The position numbers were made by a program, and so were the translations under genes. Of a stretch of DNA of 64,000 bases, positions 51,371 to 63,612 are shown piece after piece. Below the pieces are notes generated by a model. It saw only the letters and a program-made list of their open reading frames with translations. It ran no database searches and was not told the DNA's origin. Every line of letters starts with the position of its first letter. Position 1 is the stretch's first letter. Source of the stretch: Agrostemma githago (lineage: Eukaryota; Streptophyta; Magnoliopsida; Caryophyllales; Caryophyllaceae); contig OY288248.1 in assembly GCA_958450325.1 (NCBI GenBank), forward strand, positions 43,104,005 through 43,168,004. The letters are read 5' to 3'.

Positions 51371-54300
51371 TGTAACACCCCTGATTTTATAAATTAAATT
51401 AATTTAAAATTATATTTGTATTTCTATTTTATTCACGATTTAACTCGTAATTCTTAAAATTATTATAAAACGAATTTATCGTTTAATCGTTTCAAACACC
51501 TAAAATTCTATTTGACTTGGAAACTCTTCTTCTATTTAAACATATTTTTATGTTTGTTTCGTTTCATTTTATACATTTAATTTAATTCTTATCGAAAGTC
51601 TATTTCGACGACTTAAATTCTAAATTCTTTCTATTTTATATATATTGTGCTCGAAGCTCATTTATTTTAAGTTTCGTCAAAATATTTATTTATTTATTTT
51701 TTCCTCGAGAAATCAGTTTGATTCTCTTTATCAAAAATTTATTATTTATCGGGAAATACTATTTGATCGTCTACTTATTTATTTCTATCAGCTTCGTTTT
51801 CGTCTCGAATACTTTATTTACTCATTTTATTCAACGTCCCGATTATCTATTAGTTTTATTAACTCATTTTTTTTAAGTCGATTCGTGGGTCAGTCAACTT
51901 ATCGTTATGGAATTTGTTTAATACGTATTTCTAACCGATTCATTTAATTGATTCATTCTTTTTCCATTCTTTTTAACGTGTCCCCTTTATGTGTTGGTTT
52001 CAATGCATCTCCCTTTGACTTCCCTCATTAACCACTGCTTCATTCTTCTGTTCTTTCCCCTTCATCTGACCTTCATCATCTTCACCTTATCCTCCGTTTT
52101 CCATCATTCTTTTTGAAGAAATCGGTCCTTTGCGTGCCACTGCTTTGCTCACTGCTGCTTTTGCGACCTGTGTCATGCTGTTTTCCGTCTGCCCCTTACC
52201 TGATTCCCATTAAGGTGACCCATTTCCTCTTCGTTGCCCTTTCTCTGTTTTCTTCGTTCCTCTTCTTCGTCATGTCTTTCATGTGGTGGTCGTCGTAGTT
52301 TGATGTTGCTGATTGTTTTTGCTGTAAGTACGTTCTTGTTGCTGCCTTTGCCTTCTTTCTTGTCCTTCTTCTTCCTCGATTTCGACCCTGTTTCAGTCTT
52401 GTTTGGTCGCCTTCCTGCTGCTCTTCTTCTCTTCTTCGCATCATTTTGTTCCGTCGTTGTTGTTTTCGCGTGGCTGCTGTTCGTTGGTTGTCCGTATCCT
52501 TCTCCTTCTTCTTTCATTTCGATGTTCTGCTATTACAGTCGTCTGCTGCATTTGGTTGTTCTCTATTCTCGTTTTTCTCCTTCCCTTTTGTTTTTGTTCT
52601 TGTTTCGGGTTTCGTGGTTGTTCACTGTTGTTCCTGCTACTGTTTGATGCTACTGCTGATCTACCGCTGTTTGGTTCTTCTGGTTGCGCGCTGCTGTTAC
52701 TTTTTCAACTGGTTGTTTCGATCGTGATTCTGCCTCTGTTCGATGTTGCTGCTGATTTTTATTCCTTCCCTTTGTGTGTTTTTGCGGTCGTAGTCCCGTT
52801 TCGTAGATGTCATTTCACTCTGCCTCGTTGCTGCTACTATTCTGTTTCCGTGTTCTTCCTCTTCTTTTTCATTCATGTTAATCGGTAAATTCTTGCTTGT
52901 TCTTGTTCTTCTTTTCTTCTTCACTGCTCCTCGCTGCTGCTTTGTTCATTTCGGCTGGTTGTTCGACTTTCTTCCTGTTGTTACTGATGTTCGGGACCGC
53001 TGCTACTATCGTCTGGTTGTTCTCGCAGTTCCTGCTTGCTTTTCCTGTTGTCGGGTTATACGTGACGCCGATGCTTTGAGTTGTATCCCCTTCGTGCCTC
53101 TATTCTATTATTTCTTTCTCCGTTTTTGTGGTCGAGTTGTGCCATTTCATTTGTTAAACCTTCATTTCTGTGTTGTTGTTATCGCGCTCTTTCCCCTATC
53201 ACGATTTAGAACCTAATCCTTCTTATTTTCGATTTCGATTCCCTTCTCCCTTCTTACGTCGATCCTTTCCTCGTCCCTCGTTTAGTTAATACTCCATTTG
53301 TTTTTCGTTCCGTTTAGTTTTAGTTTCAGCCACTTATTTCATCCTAATCGTGGTTGATTTTGGCTCCTTTTGTTTATGTCGTTCTTTTTTCCTCGAGCCT
53401 TTTTGGACCTTGAAGTTTTAGTGGTGGACAAGTGTTCGAGACGACTTTGGATCGCATAGGTGGAGCTTGGACTGTTGCCGGGGCAATGCTTTGCAGTTAT
53501 CTATTACTTAAGGTAACTTTAGGACGTTACTCGATTTTATATCGTATGTTTGAGTAGTAGTATGTAGTAAATATTTTAACTTCGGTTTTCTATTTTTTTT
53601 AGCTATTTATTATTGCTAATTATATTAACTTTAAATCGTATGCCTTATAAATATTTTACAGGTTTTCGATATCATTTTATAAATCGTTAGGAATTTAATT
53701 ATTTACGATCGTTATAATATTTTGTTGGTTATCGTGACACTAGTAACTAAATAATATCGATTTCATATTTTCGTCATATTTTGTTATTTATAATTTTTAA
53801 CTCAAAATCGTATTTTTATCGAGATTTGTATATTTGTTCAATAAATTAATTTCGTTTTACGACTTATATTAATAAGTGAGAAAGTAGTCGATTTTGTTTT
53901 TAAATACATTTTTTTTTATCGAGACTAATTTCCCTAATAATTTCTCATTTGTATACGATTGATTATTTTTAGTAAAATAAGTATTATTTATTGATAAAAT
54001 CGATTTGCTAAAACTAATTTGAAAGCTTTATAAAATCTTGTTTAATTTATAAAACTCGTTGACTCAATTAATTTTGATATCGTTTTTCTTAAAACATCTC
54101 TTTTCTAAAATTTATAATTCTAACTCGATTTCCTAATTATTTATAAAATACTATACATTGATTTATTATATTTTATTTATATTTTGAGTAACGAATTTAG
54201 AAATATATTAAAGTTACGATAACGACGATAATAATAAATTATTAATTTTATTAGAAATGCTATTTCTATAAATTTCACTTATTTTAATAACTTACGTATT

Positions 54301-55294
54301 TTCTATAAGACTTTCTATTTTAAGTAAGTTTCTAAAATTATTAAGTTTCTATTTATAGAAAGTTTCCCTTTTAATATACAATGGTTATTCCTTTTATACA
54401 TATCATTTATATTGATTATATTTACTTTTGAATGTCGATAATGGCTGTTTTGGAGTTATGGAATGAGGGCAAGTGTATGGGTAGAGTAATACAGTCTAGG
54501 GTATACGTTTTGCCATCAACTATAAAGCTGGTGTGTCTATGTTGAGACACATTGGTCGTTGAACTGAGCATGGTTTGTGTTCAGGAGTGTGTATATTTTG
54601 ACCTTAAACTTAGATATCGCATCGTGTAAGTCGCGTCGGGTTGAACTGGATATGGTTTGTATCCAGGAGGGGTGTATACTACTTAAAGCAGGACCTCGCT
54701 GCACGCAGTCCTGTTATAGTTGAGTTGCCTAGTTAGAGACCGAAGTCTAATTTGTTTTGACTAAATTCTCGAAGCTAGTTTGAGTATTATCCTAGTGAAA
54801 GTCTATTCCGTTGCACTGATTGATTTCCATAACGCCATTTTTGAATATTATTATCGATTGATATTGACTTGCAGGTTTGCAAATGCTTTAAGTTTTGCTA
54901 AAAACTTATTTTTATTATATCGTTTTAATGTTTTCCCATTTTAATTATTTTGATATAGTAATACTATTATTTTTCCATATGATATAATAGGGCTGGGAGA
55001 ACGTCCGAGTTACTCCCCACTGACGTGGCTGTTATGTTTATAACATGACAGGTATTTGCTGCTGGGTTTTGGGTGTGAGTTACCGAGTAGCGTGGATCCT
55101 ACTCTTTCTTCATTTATGTAATTTATGGATTTGTATAACCCGTTTGGTGAATTTTCTCTTTAGCCCTTTTGTAAAAAGAGGCCTTTGTATTGACTTACCA
55201 TTTCTTTTAATAAGATATAGTTTGTCAGTGTGTTTTAATCCCACTCTACAGTGTTTCCGCCACTGTATTGCGTTAGAATTTCTAGGGGATTACA
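51371..55294 (+). repeat. Solo LTR of a Ty3/gypsy element (3.9 kb)
   Basis: It begins TGTAACACCCC and ends GGGGATTACA, with the 5-bp target TACTT at 51366-51370 and 55295-55299. There is no second LTR and no interior, so it arose by LTR-LTR recombination. It aligns with the minus-strand LTR at 60113-63612; for example AGGACCTCGCTGCACGCAGT near 54690 matches the complement near 60740. A T/C-rich low-complexity block fills 52000-53200. The family resembles Tekay-type chromoviruses, judged from the interior of the second copy. Confidence 0.93.
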
Positions 55295-55299
55295 TACTT

Positions 55300-56124
55300 T
55301 GAGTAGTATGGAGTAATTATCATGTTACTAATTATTTAACAACTATGTCACGTTGTCACCACCACCACCAGACCACCCCACCCTAGCTTGCGAGTAAATT
55401 TGTTCTCTTATTATGTTCGTTATGTTAGTAGCTATCATAAACTCAAACATAACTCGATAGATATGAAACTGCAAGTTTTAAAGTAAAACATAATGATATT
55501 ATCATTGAAGAAGAGAAAACAACCTATGATATACAAACAAGACATGCTCCCCAATACGTCACATATAACAACGGGCAGAAGAGTAAGTATGTCTAATATT
55601 ACAAATAATCGTGTTATATGTCTGATTATGCCAAGTAACCGAGTATGTGTATCATGCATTGCAGGGATGAAACTGAAGAGGGGGAAAAAATCACGGAGGG
55701 GACTACTAGAACTGGAAAGGTTTCGGGACTACTATTACATACTATTGTTACTTGAGAAGTCTACCAACAAAATTTGAAAAATAATTTATATAGGAGTACT
55801 ATTGTTAGTTACCTAAATAGCTAATACAAACGGGCATGTATGCGTTATCCTAGAATAATACTCCGTCTGCTTTAAATGGTTGTCCCGTTTCATTATAATA
55901 CTCCTCACATATATTATCCAAATGAGGCAATAATTTAAAACCGGAGGCAGTAAGTGTTATCATCCTTTAAATACTATTTTCACATATCATTAACTATTTT
56001 TATTTTTTGTTTAAAAAAAGCTATGTTTACTGTATTTTTAAATGGTTTGTAAGTTGAAAATTTTGGCGACAAATAAAACTATGGCAATAATAAAGAAAAA
56101 TCGTATAATATATAAATCGTTAGA
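55300..56124. other. Helitron distal interior
   Basis: Mostly non-coding. A possible exon-like piece (CATTGCAG-GGATGAAACTGAAG near 55658-55680) and the frame around it show no domain that I recognise. It contains the small MITE at 55861-55950. Confidence 0.4.
55861..55950. mobile_element. Very short Stowaway-like MITE
   Basis: CTCCGTCTGCTTTAAATGG at the left and AATTTAAAACCGGAGGCAG at the right are imperfect inverted repeats. TA flanks both sides. It is only 90 bp, possibly an internally deleted Stowaway. Confidence 0.5.
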
Positions 56125-56660
56125 CCCGTGAATTTCACGGGCACGAAAACTAGTTACACCTACAAAGGGATAAAGAACTTAATACTAAGTGGGAATTTAT
56201 CAATTTTTCCCACTTTTACATACGGAGTACATTAATTACATTACATAGATGACTTTTACATAGGACGATTTATCACTCGAAAATAAAAATTACGAGGACA
56301 TGTAGACGGTTTTTACATAAATTTGGTCTTCAAATATTCGAAACTTCAGATTGCTTTTGATCTCCATTTTCATGTCAATTTCCCTCATAACACAACAACC
56401 TGCCAAGTGTTAAGTTCATTGTAATGCCAACAAAATATTACGACATGACAAAGGTGGCGCCAAAGTAAGAAACCCACAAAATTTCAGCATCTTTGAACCC
56501 ATTAAATATATTCTGCCGCCAAATAAGATACCCACTTAAGGGTTTTTTTTTATTTTCATTTTCTATCCATAAAAACCACACCACACTATCATTAATTACC
56601 CTTCATAAATGTTTTCAATACAACATTACAAATTCACCGTAACATATACTCCTCTCATAA

Positions 56661-57898
56661 ATGACAAAACAAAATTTATCCAATGATCAAAGGAAGAAAA
56701 TCATTGAGAAAATACTCCAAAATAGCATAGGGGGTAAGCCAAATTGGGGAATCATGAAGAAGATAGCTTTTGATTTTCAAGTTTGTCGGAAAACAATCAC
56801 CGACATTTGGAATACAGCCAAGGACCAAAGGGACGCTGGCCATGCAATCAATGTAAACAGCAAGTTAAACGGAAAGGTTGGTCGTAAATCAGTTGCGTTT
56901 GATGCAGAAAGGTTCAAGAGTATATGCCTCAAGGATAGAACAACACAACATAGGGTGACAGCAGCTATGGGATCACTCAGACTATTGTCTCAAAGTGGGT
57001 GAGAAAGAAGGTGATAAAAAGTCACACGAATGCACTCAAACCAAGTTTGACAGACACCAATAAGCTCAACAGGTTAATCTTTTGTCTCAAACATGTTCAT
57101 TTTGATGAATCTTGCGATAAATTTAGATTTAATGACCAACGAAACTTAGTTCAAATAGACAAAAAATGGTTTTACTTAACGCAATGTAACCAAGGGTACT
57201 ACCTTGAAGAGTCAGAACCTTTACCGCACCGAACTATCCAATCAAAGAAACATATCGGCAAAATTATGTTCATGTGTGCTGTAGGTAGACCTGAATATGG
57301 GGCTAACAATGAGGTTATTTTTGATGGAAAGATAGGAATCTTTCCTTTTATTACACAGATGCCAGCTATGAGAAACTCAAAGAATAGGGCAGTAGGTACT
57401 CTTGAAACTAAACCTATAGACAGTATTACGAAGCCTGTCATCAAGGAATGCTTAATTAATAACGTGCTTCCAGCAATAAGAGCTAAATGGCCAACATGTA
57501 GAGACAAACACATCTTCATCCAACAAGATAATGCAAGACCCCATATAGATAATTCCGATGTTGAATTTAGAGAAGCGGCCGCACTTGACGGATTTAATTT
57601 TGAGCTTATATGTCAACCTCCCAATTCCCCCGACTTAAATGTTCTTGACTTGGGATTTTTTAGAGCTATTCAATCATTGCAAACAACGACAAATGCTTAC
57701 AAATTGGATGAACTTGTTGATGTTGTTACTAATGCATACGATAAACTTGAAACTATCAAGCTTAAGTACGTGTTCATAACATTACAAGCTGTAATGGAAG
57801 AAATTATGAAAAGAAGAGGTGGAAATGACTACAAACTGCCACATATGCACAAATCCAAACTAGCTGCTGTTGGTTTACTACCGGAGACCTACATCTAG
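56661..57898 (+). pseudogene. Mariner-like (DD39D) transposase, one frameshift
   Basis: This is the transposase of the enclosing MLE; it cuts and pastes elements at TA sites. The first frame, 56661-57002 (MTKQNLSNDQRKKIIEKIL), carries the N-terminal helix-turn-helix region (CRKTITDIWNTAK). The second, to TAG at 57896-57898, carries the catalytic core: Asp in VQIDKKWFYL, Asp in IQQDNARPH and Asp in VLDLGFF. The last two are 39 residues apart, the DD39D spacing of plant mariners. The frames do not meet: a one-base shift near 56970 ends the first frame early. The rest reads through without stops, about 412 codons in total, so decay is slight. Another in-frame-looking stretch after the stop (57899-58064) may be remnant C-terminal or 3' UTR sequence. 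Confidence 0.88.
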
Positions 57899-58254
57899 AG
57901 GTTGAACTCATAAAACTGTGTGCACAACATGTTTCAAACTTTGGGAATTTTGAATGTTTAGATGAAATTGTTAACGCATTAACAAGGTGTGCAGAAGAAG
58001 TTCAAACAATGCAAGAGAATGACACGGAATCAAGTACACCAAGCAGTTCACAACTTGTGAACTAATTAAAGCCTCACCACAACTTTTGATTTAGCAAGCA
58101 ACTATGAAGGCAGAACAATATTTTTTGGGAAAGAAGCACATAACAAAATTGCAATTGGATTGTCAGGTTATTTTTTGTACTCTTTTGAACTTGGCAGAAT
58201 ATATTTAATGTAATTAATGCGAATGCTAAACTTTAATGGAAATCTAGGTTGTAA

Positions 58255-58554
58255 TTGGCTCATTCAGTATTCATCACTTGGCAAGGCAATATGTTAGAGC
58301 AATTAACACAAAATCACCCTCTATTAGTCATCGGGTGTGAGAAACACACAAATTGCCTCATCATAAACACTGATATCAGTGAATGGTGGCAAGATGTGTG
58401 TTCTTTTTCAATTGAAGACCAAAGTATACAATTCATCATTAGTTTAGACCAACATAAACATCACCATGAGCCACCAGCAACAAAAATTAGATCGGACACA
58501 ACCTCAACAGCTCCATATCCAAACAGCAAAACCAAAAAAATGAATAAAAAGTAA
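58255..58554 (+). CDS. Unrecognised ORF in MLE 3' part (99 aa)
   Basis: The frame encodes MAHSVFITWQGNML, HPLLVIGCEKHTNCLIINTD, then ISEWWQDVCSFSIEDQSIQF and a His-rich end. Its composition looks protein-like (Trp, Cys and hydrophobic alternation) and the upstream sequence from ~58080 may belong to it, but I recognise no family. It could be a second MLE gene, a captured host fragment or chance. Confidence 0.25.
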   Translation: MAHSVFITWQGNMLEQLTQNHPLLVIGCEKHTNCLIINTDISEWWQDVCSFSIEDQSIQFIISLDQHKHHHEPPATKIRSDTTSTAPYPNSKTKKMNKK

Positions 58555-58665
58555 GAATTCGAGATGAACTACCTCTTTTACTCGTCATCCTTAGGCTTAT
58601 ACATGGGCCAATAATAGGACAATTCTTCGGTCCACCATCTTTGGCCTTCCTTAGTTTAAAAAAAA

Positions 58666-59072
58666 TCAACCTTTTTTTTTTCTGGAAGCAGCTATCATTT
58701 CATATACACTCGTATCAACAGCCACTGGCTGACCTCTATATGTCTTATCTTCGACGACCGGCTGCGAATCTGGCACAATGGAGTCCATCATCGACTCTAC
58801 CACTTCCTCTTCGTCATTGACATCGGCAACATTTCCAACACTATAAACTTCTGTATCTTCAATCGGATCTGAAGATTCTGGAGAGTGAACCATATGCATG
58901 TTAAACAAGCAGTGAGGCTCTCTTCATAATCTGAGAAAATTAAACCCTTTTTACAAGAACAAATGGCATCGGGGTTGCAGAACGAGTTAATATGAAGAGG
59001 ATAAAAGAGAGGAACGAGTGAATCATTGAGAAGAGGGGTGCTAGTAGCCTCAGAACCACAATTTTTCGTCAT
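58666..59072 (-). pseudogene. Unrecognised minus-strand ORF pair, frameshifted
   Basis: The frame from 59072 (MTKNCGSEATSTPLLNDSLV, then CNPDAICSCKKGLIF) and the frame ending at 58666 (acidic: PIEDTEVYSVGN, NDEEEVVESMMD; end AASRKKKG) overlap near 58905. Together they look like one ~130-residue acidic protein broken by a frameshift. The start is just inside the MLE right end. No family is recognised. Confidence 0.25.
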
Positions 59073-59596
59073 TTAAGGGGGAGAAATGAAGATTAATCAA
59101 AGAAGAAATATGGAGGCGGCAGAGGAAGAAGATGAAGATAGAGTTAGGGTTAGTGAAGATGATGAAGGTAGGGAAAGTATTGGGCCACGGTAATGTTAAT
59201 TTTGTGGATTGGGTAGGTAGATTTCATAATAAAGGAATAATGGGTTAGTAACTTAGTATAGCTAATTAGAATGGGTTATGGGTTAGGGTAATGTTTACTA
59301 AATAAGTAGTTGGGTTAGTGGGGGTAGACAGTGTAATTGTGTAATAATACAAAGGGTAAAATGGTCCACCAAAAAAAACAAGTACGACCCAAAAAGGAAA
59401 GAGAGAAGATTGACGAACTAGTGTCAAAAAGGAAAGAGGGAAGAAATAAAAAATTAGGAGGGAGTATTTGATAATAAAAGTGAACATTCAATAGAATACT
59501 ACTAGTCGCAGGCAATTTTTTTTATTAACATGGTTCAACCGTTCGTAAATCTAGCCCCATATATATTTCATTTCTGGGTCCGCCCCTACTCACATG

Positions 59597-60112
59597 AGTA
59601 ATCAACTGTTAATATTAAATCATATGTATGTTTTAAATAGAAAATTGAGACTTTGAAAGTATGAGAATAACATATACTCAATTTAATAAAAAAAATATAA
59701 TATCTTTATTAAAATATACATGTACTCCGTATTGGTTTACTAATTTATCTTGATTGCTTAACGATTTCTAATTATTCTCTTAAATCTAAATTACAAAGTT
59801 GGGTAATGTAAAAATTAATATATAATTTTAGAATATCTATAAAATAAATTTGCATATTTACCGTGCATATGCACGAGGTCTATACCAGTTCAAATTAAAT
59901 AGCCAAACTTAACTGTAATAGAAATTTTGGCCCTACAAACCTTGGGCCCAGTGTGACCGCGGGCGCTGCACTACCCTAAGGCCGACATTGGCCCTGTGAT
60001 TGAAGCGCATGGCGTCTTGAGATTGAGTTTTTAAGGGTCGATTTTGGAAAACTTTCCAAAATGAAGAGATGCGGGATCTTGAGATATTTGGACGGGTTTG
60101 CTTGCTTCTCAA
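59597..60112. other. Intergenic DNA between hAT and gypsy LTR
   Basis: No gene seen. A GC-rich block at about 59940-59995 (CTTGGGCCCAGTGTGACCGC) stands out from the AT-rich surroundings and may be a transposon relic. A CGTGCATATGCACG hairpin near 59862 resembles a Helitron 3' hairpin but lacks CTRR. Confidence 0.4.
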
Positions 60113-63100
60113 TGTAATCCCCTATAAATTCTAACGCGATACAGTGGCGGAAACACTGTAGAGTCGGGATTAAAACACGCTGTAACTATGTCTTAGAAAA
60201 ATTTAAAATTGTAAAGTCAAACAATAGGCCTTAAATAAAATGGCCAAAATTTAAAACAATCCACAAAAGGGGTTTGAACAATCCATAAGACATAATTATT
60301 AAAATAAATAAGCAGGATCCACACTGCTCGCTAGCCGACACCCGGAACATGTATACCTGCCATGTTAAAACATAACAACCACAATCAGTGGGGAGCAACG
60401 TCAACGTTCTCCCAGCCGTATGACAGGATTTTAAAATAGTAATTACTAATATAGGAAAAATATTAAAAATGGAAAACAGTAAAACAGCATATTAAAATAA
60501 GCTTACAACGCCAAAACCAAAATATAAAAATGGGTTTCCGAAGAAACATAAAAATATTTGCATACCTGTAAACCAATTTATATCGATAATAAATAAAATA
60601 ATCAAAATGGCGTTATGGAAATTCGATCAGTGTGCACAAGGCTAGACTTTCACTAGGATAATACTAGCTTCGAGAACTGTAGACTTAACTCATAACAGAA
60701 TCCAGTCTCTAACTAGGCAACTCAACTATAACAGGACTGCGTGCAGCGAGGTCCTGGTTTAAGTAGTATACACCCCTCCTGGACACCAAATGTATCCAGT
60801 TCAACTGACGGCGACTAACACGATGCGATATCTAGCTTAAGGGCACAATGCACACTCTCCTGGGCGAAACTACGCCCAGTTCAACGACCAAATGTGCCCC
60901 AAATGGGCACACCGGCTTTATAGCTTATGGCAAAAACGTACACCCCAGATTATTACTCTAATCCCACACTTGACTTTATTCCATAACTCCAAAACAAGCC
61001 GTTATCGATATACAAAAATAAATATAATCAATATAAATAATATGAGGATAAAAGGAACAAACATTTATATAAATGGGAAAACTTTCTATAAATAGAAACT
61101 TACTAATTTTAGAAACTTACTATTTTTAGAAACTTTACAAAAAATAGCATCATATGAAAATAGAGAAAATATTAGTCTATACTAACATCACATTCTTAGT
61201 AAACGATACAGATTTATAAAACTAATACTTTCGGCCTTAACGATATTAATTATCAAAGTGAACATTTAATTTTATGAAATTATTAAAATATCGTAAAAGC
61301 GTTATAAAATGATTAAAAATGTCTTAAACATTTTAATACTACTAATTAGGGTGTTTTCAAAAGTTAGAAAGCTAAAATTCCCTTATTATTATTAGTTTCG
61401 ACAATAAAATTATAAATAGGATTTCACGGCAAACACCAAATTAAATATTTGAACGTCTTTATTTAATTAAACCAACAAATATATTTAGAGTATGTTAAGG
61501 GATGATTTAACTCCTATAGTTTCAGATTTAAATACTTTCAAAATTGCTGGAAAAATAATTCTTTTAGGTAAGACGAAGCATTTTAACGATAAATCACAAT
61601 TTGTCCGAAAATCAATACTTATTCATTAAAGACTTTAATAAATAGTACAAAAATTACGTAAAATAGTTAAAATATATTTATGGACATTCTGTCCAGAAAA
61701 GAAATTTTTCCAGAATCCTAAAACTCGGTTTTTAAAGCGTTTTCTCGTTAATCGTCCAATCTCGACAATAACGATTAATAAAAATAGTAATTACAAAATG
61801 ATTTAAGTATTAATATCCAAAAATTATTATTAAACCTAAAATCATGATTTTCCAGAATCTAACATTTTTCCAGATTTCCAAAAATTCCAGATTTAATAAA
61901 TCCCGTCAAAACCGTCTTTAAATCCCGTTTTCACAATTAACGATTCCACTAATAAAACTTATCGTTTCGAACATTTATAAAGGCACTAAAAATCATAAAA
62001 TTACATTTTAATATGAAATCATCAGAATCACATTTTTTCCAGATTTAATTATAGGACCAGAAATCGAGAATTTAAATGACAAACACGGTTTTAACGATAA
62101 ACGATGATTTAAAGTGATTAATTAATTCATCCACTTAACAATTCCGAAAAATTATGAATAAATTCAGAAAGTTTTATTTTATCATAAAGTTTCACCACGT
62201 CAAAAATTAGATTAAAATAAAATGTTTAAGTACTAGAACTAAAAATCGGTTTTTAATCGTTTTTGTCCGATAACGGTAATAATTCAATAATCGATATCAA
62301 AAATATCAGAAAAATACTAAATTATTAAAAATCATCAAAAACATAATTTTTACAGAATATTAACATATATTACATGTTTAGGCCGAATATTACGATTTTA
62401 CAAATTAATATGACGATTTAATCGTTAATCTCGTAAAAGCGATAAAAATACCGAAACATGCAAATTTTAAACTTTTAAAATTTTTCCAGATTTTATGACA
62501 TACATATATTGTCAAAAATAAAACATAAAAATATATACATGCAAATACACAATTAAAATCTTGAAATACCGAGTAACATCGACGTTACCTCAGTCCAAAT
62601 CTGAATCAATAATATATTCGTCGGCCTCGGGATCGATCACAAATCCTACAATATATAAAAAATTATGGCAGAAAAATACCATGAGAAAACTAATAAAAAC
62701 AAGGTAAATAATGATCGAAAACAACATCGATTTTTACCTTAACGAAGAGATCGGAAAGAGGATTATTTTGACGATAAAAATGATGCGATCAAGGCTCGAA
62801 TTAAGCAAAAGTGAGCCTAGGAGGGAAGAGGTGTGTCACGGCCAGAAATGAAGAAGGAAAAAGATGTTGTAATATTTTTTTTATGTAAAGAATGAATGAA
62901 AGAAGAAGGATGGTTTATGCATAAATGAAAGTAATAATAAGGGTGAAGAAAACTATGTGAAATGTGTGAGGAAACCAGGCAAAATAATGAAGGTGAGGGA
63001 GAGTGAAAAGTTTGAGTAATAAAGCATGGAATAAATGGAAGAAAATAATCTTACGTTTACGGTTTAACGTGATAAAATGAAACGTATAAATAATACGTAG

Positions 63101-63612
63101 TAAAATTGTGACAAGAAGCTTTGTTGGTCCAAAATATGAGGAAATGGTCTCAAATAATTTATAAGTTGATAAAAAGAAGAATCGTAAAATAGTTAACGAC
63201 ATTTCAAAGCAATTCGAGTAAACCTCGCGATAGAAAATAATTATTTACGAAAGTTCGTAATAAAATCATTAATGGCTAAATTTTCGTAAATAAAAATATT
63301 TCTTAGTCTAAAATATTATATAAATGTATTTAAACATTTTTAGGAAAAGGAATAACTTAAATCTGAGCTTAGAAACGTTAATTCGTAGAGAAATAGAATT
63401 CCTCGCGGAAAATAAATAGTTTACGAGGAAAATCAAATAAATGGATTTAAAAGAATTAAAAATATTTGTAAAATATAAATAAATATCATTAAACTCAAAA
63501 ATGAAAATAGAGCTTGGAAAAAGATGAAATGCAAGGCCGAAATGTGACAGAGTTATGACAGAGTCATAACGGTAAAGACAAAAACGCTAGAAAAAAAATA
63601 GCGGGTGTTACA
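60113..63612 (-). repeat. 3' LTR of a minus-strand Ty3/gypsy element (3.5 kb)
   Basis: On the minus strand it starts TGTAACACCCGC at 63612 and ends GGGGATTACA at 60113. It is the same family as the solo LTR at 51371-55294 but ~420 bp shorter and clearly diverged. Being next to the polypurine-like tract at 63613-63625, it is the 3' LTR of an element whose body extends past the window's right end. The candidate 5-bp target CTCAA at 60108-60112 cannot be matched without the other side. Confidence 0.88.

Larger units (their letters stand above)
48973..56153 (+). mobile_element. Helitron with nested solo LTR
   Basis: The 5' end is A-TCTATATATAAACACTTT with GACATGTGGC close behind. The 3' end has the hairpin CCCGTG-AATTT-CACGGG at 56125-56141 and CTAG at 56150-56153, followed by T. 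TC start, 3' hairpin ~8 bp before CTAG and an A/T insertion site are the Helitron hallmarks. No Rep/helicase gene is seen, so it is non-autonomous. Excluding the solo LTR it is ~3.25 kb. It also holds a 146-bp direct duplication of its own head and an internal hairpin of the same type at 49397-49413, so it may be two joined Helitron units. Confidence 0.7.
48804..59464. mobile_element. Mariner-like element (plant MLE) with nested Helitron
   Basis: The left end CTCCCTCCTAGTTCTTTC and the right end, read on the minus strand, CTCCCTCCTAATTTTTTA remain similar for ~45 bp (TTTCTTCCCTCTTT, then a GRCAC end). TA at 48802-48803 and 59465-59466 is the target duplication. It carries a DD39D transposase gene at 56661-57898. 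Excluding the nested Helitron (48973-56153), its length is ~3.5 kb, typical of plant MLEs. The Stowaway MITEs in the adenosine kinase introns share the CTCCCTCC terminus. Confidence 0.92.
48128..59588. mobile_element. Non-autonomous hAT element enclosing a mariner-like element
   Basis: The left end CAGGGGCGGGCCTAG and the right end, read on the minus strand, TAGGGGCGGACCCAG are short inverted repeats of hAT type. The 8-bp target CTCACATG is duplicated perfectly at 48120-48127 and 59589-59596. Without the nested mariner-like element the hAT is only ~800 bp and has no transposase. Near the left end is a local palindrome (CTCGGGCTATAGCCCGAG) and a tRNA-like promoter sequence. Confidence 0.88.

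Noticed and set aside
52173..52517. 114-codon minus-strand frame rich in Lys, Arg and Glu
   Set aside because: It is the complement of a T/C-rich low-complexity block inside the solo LTR. Several frames are open on both strands for the same reason, and no domain is visible.
55493..55777. 94-codon frame in the Helitron as a captured gene
   Set aside because: A possible splice acceptor is present, but I could not recognise any protein family, so it is not called as a gene.
59860..59893. Hairpin CGTGCATATGCACG as a Helitron 3' end
   Set aside because: The sequence after the hairpin gives CTAT rather than CTRR at the expected distance, and no 5' end is paired with it.
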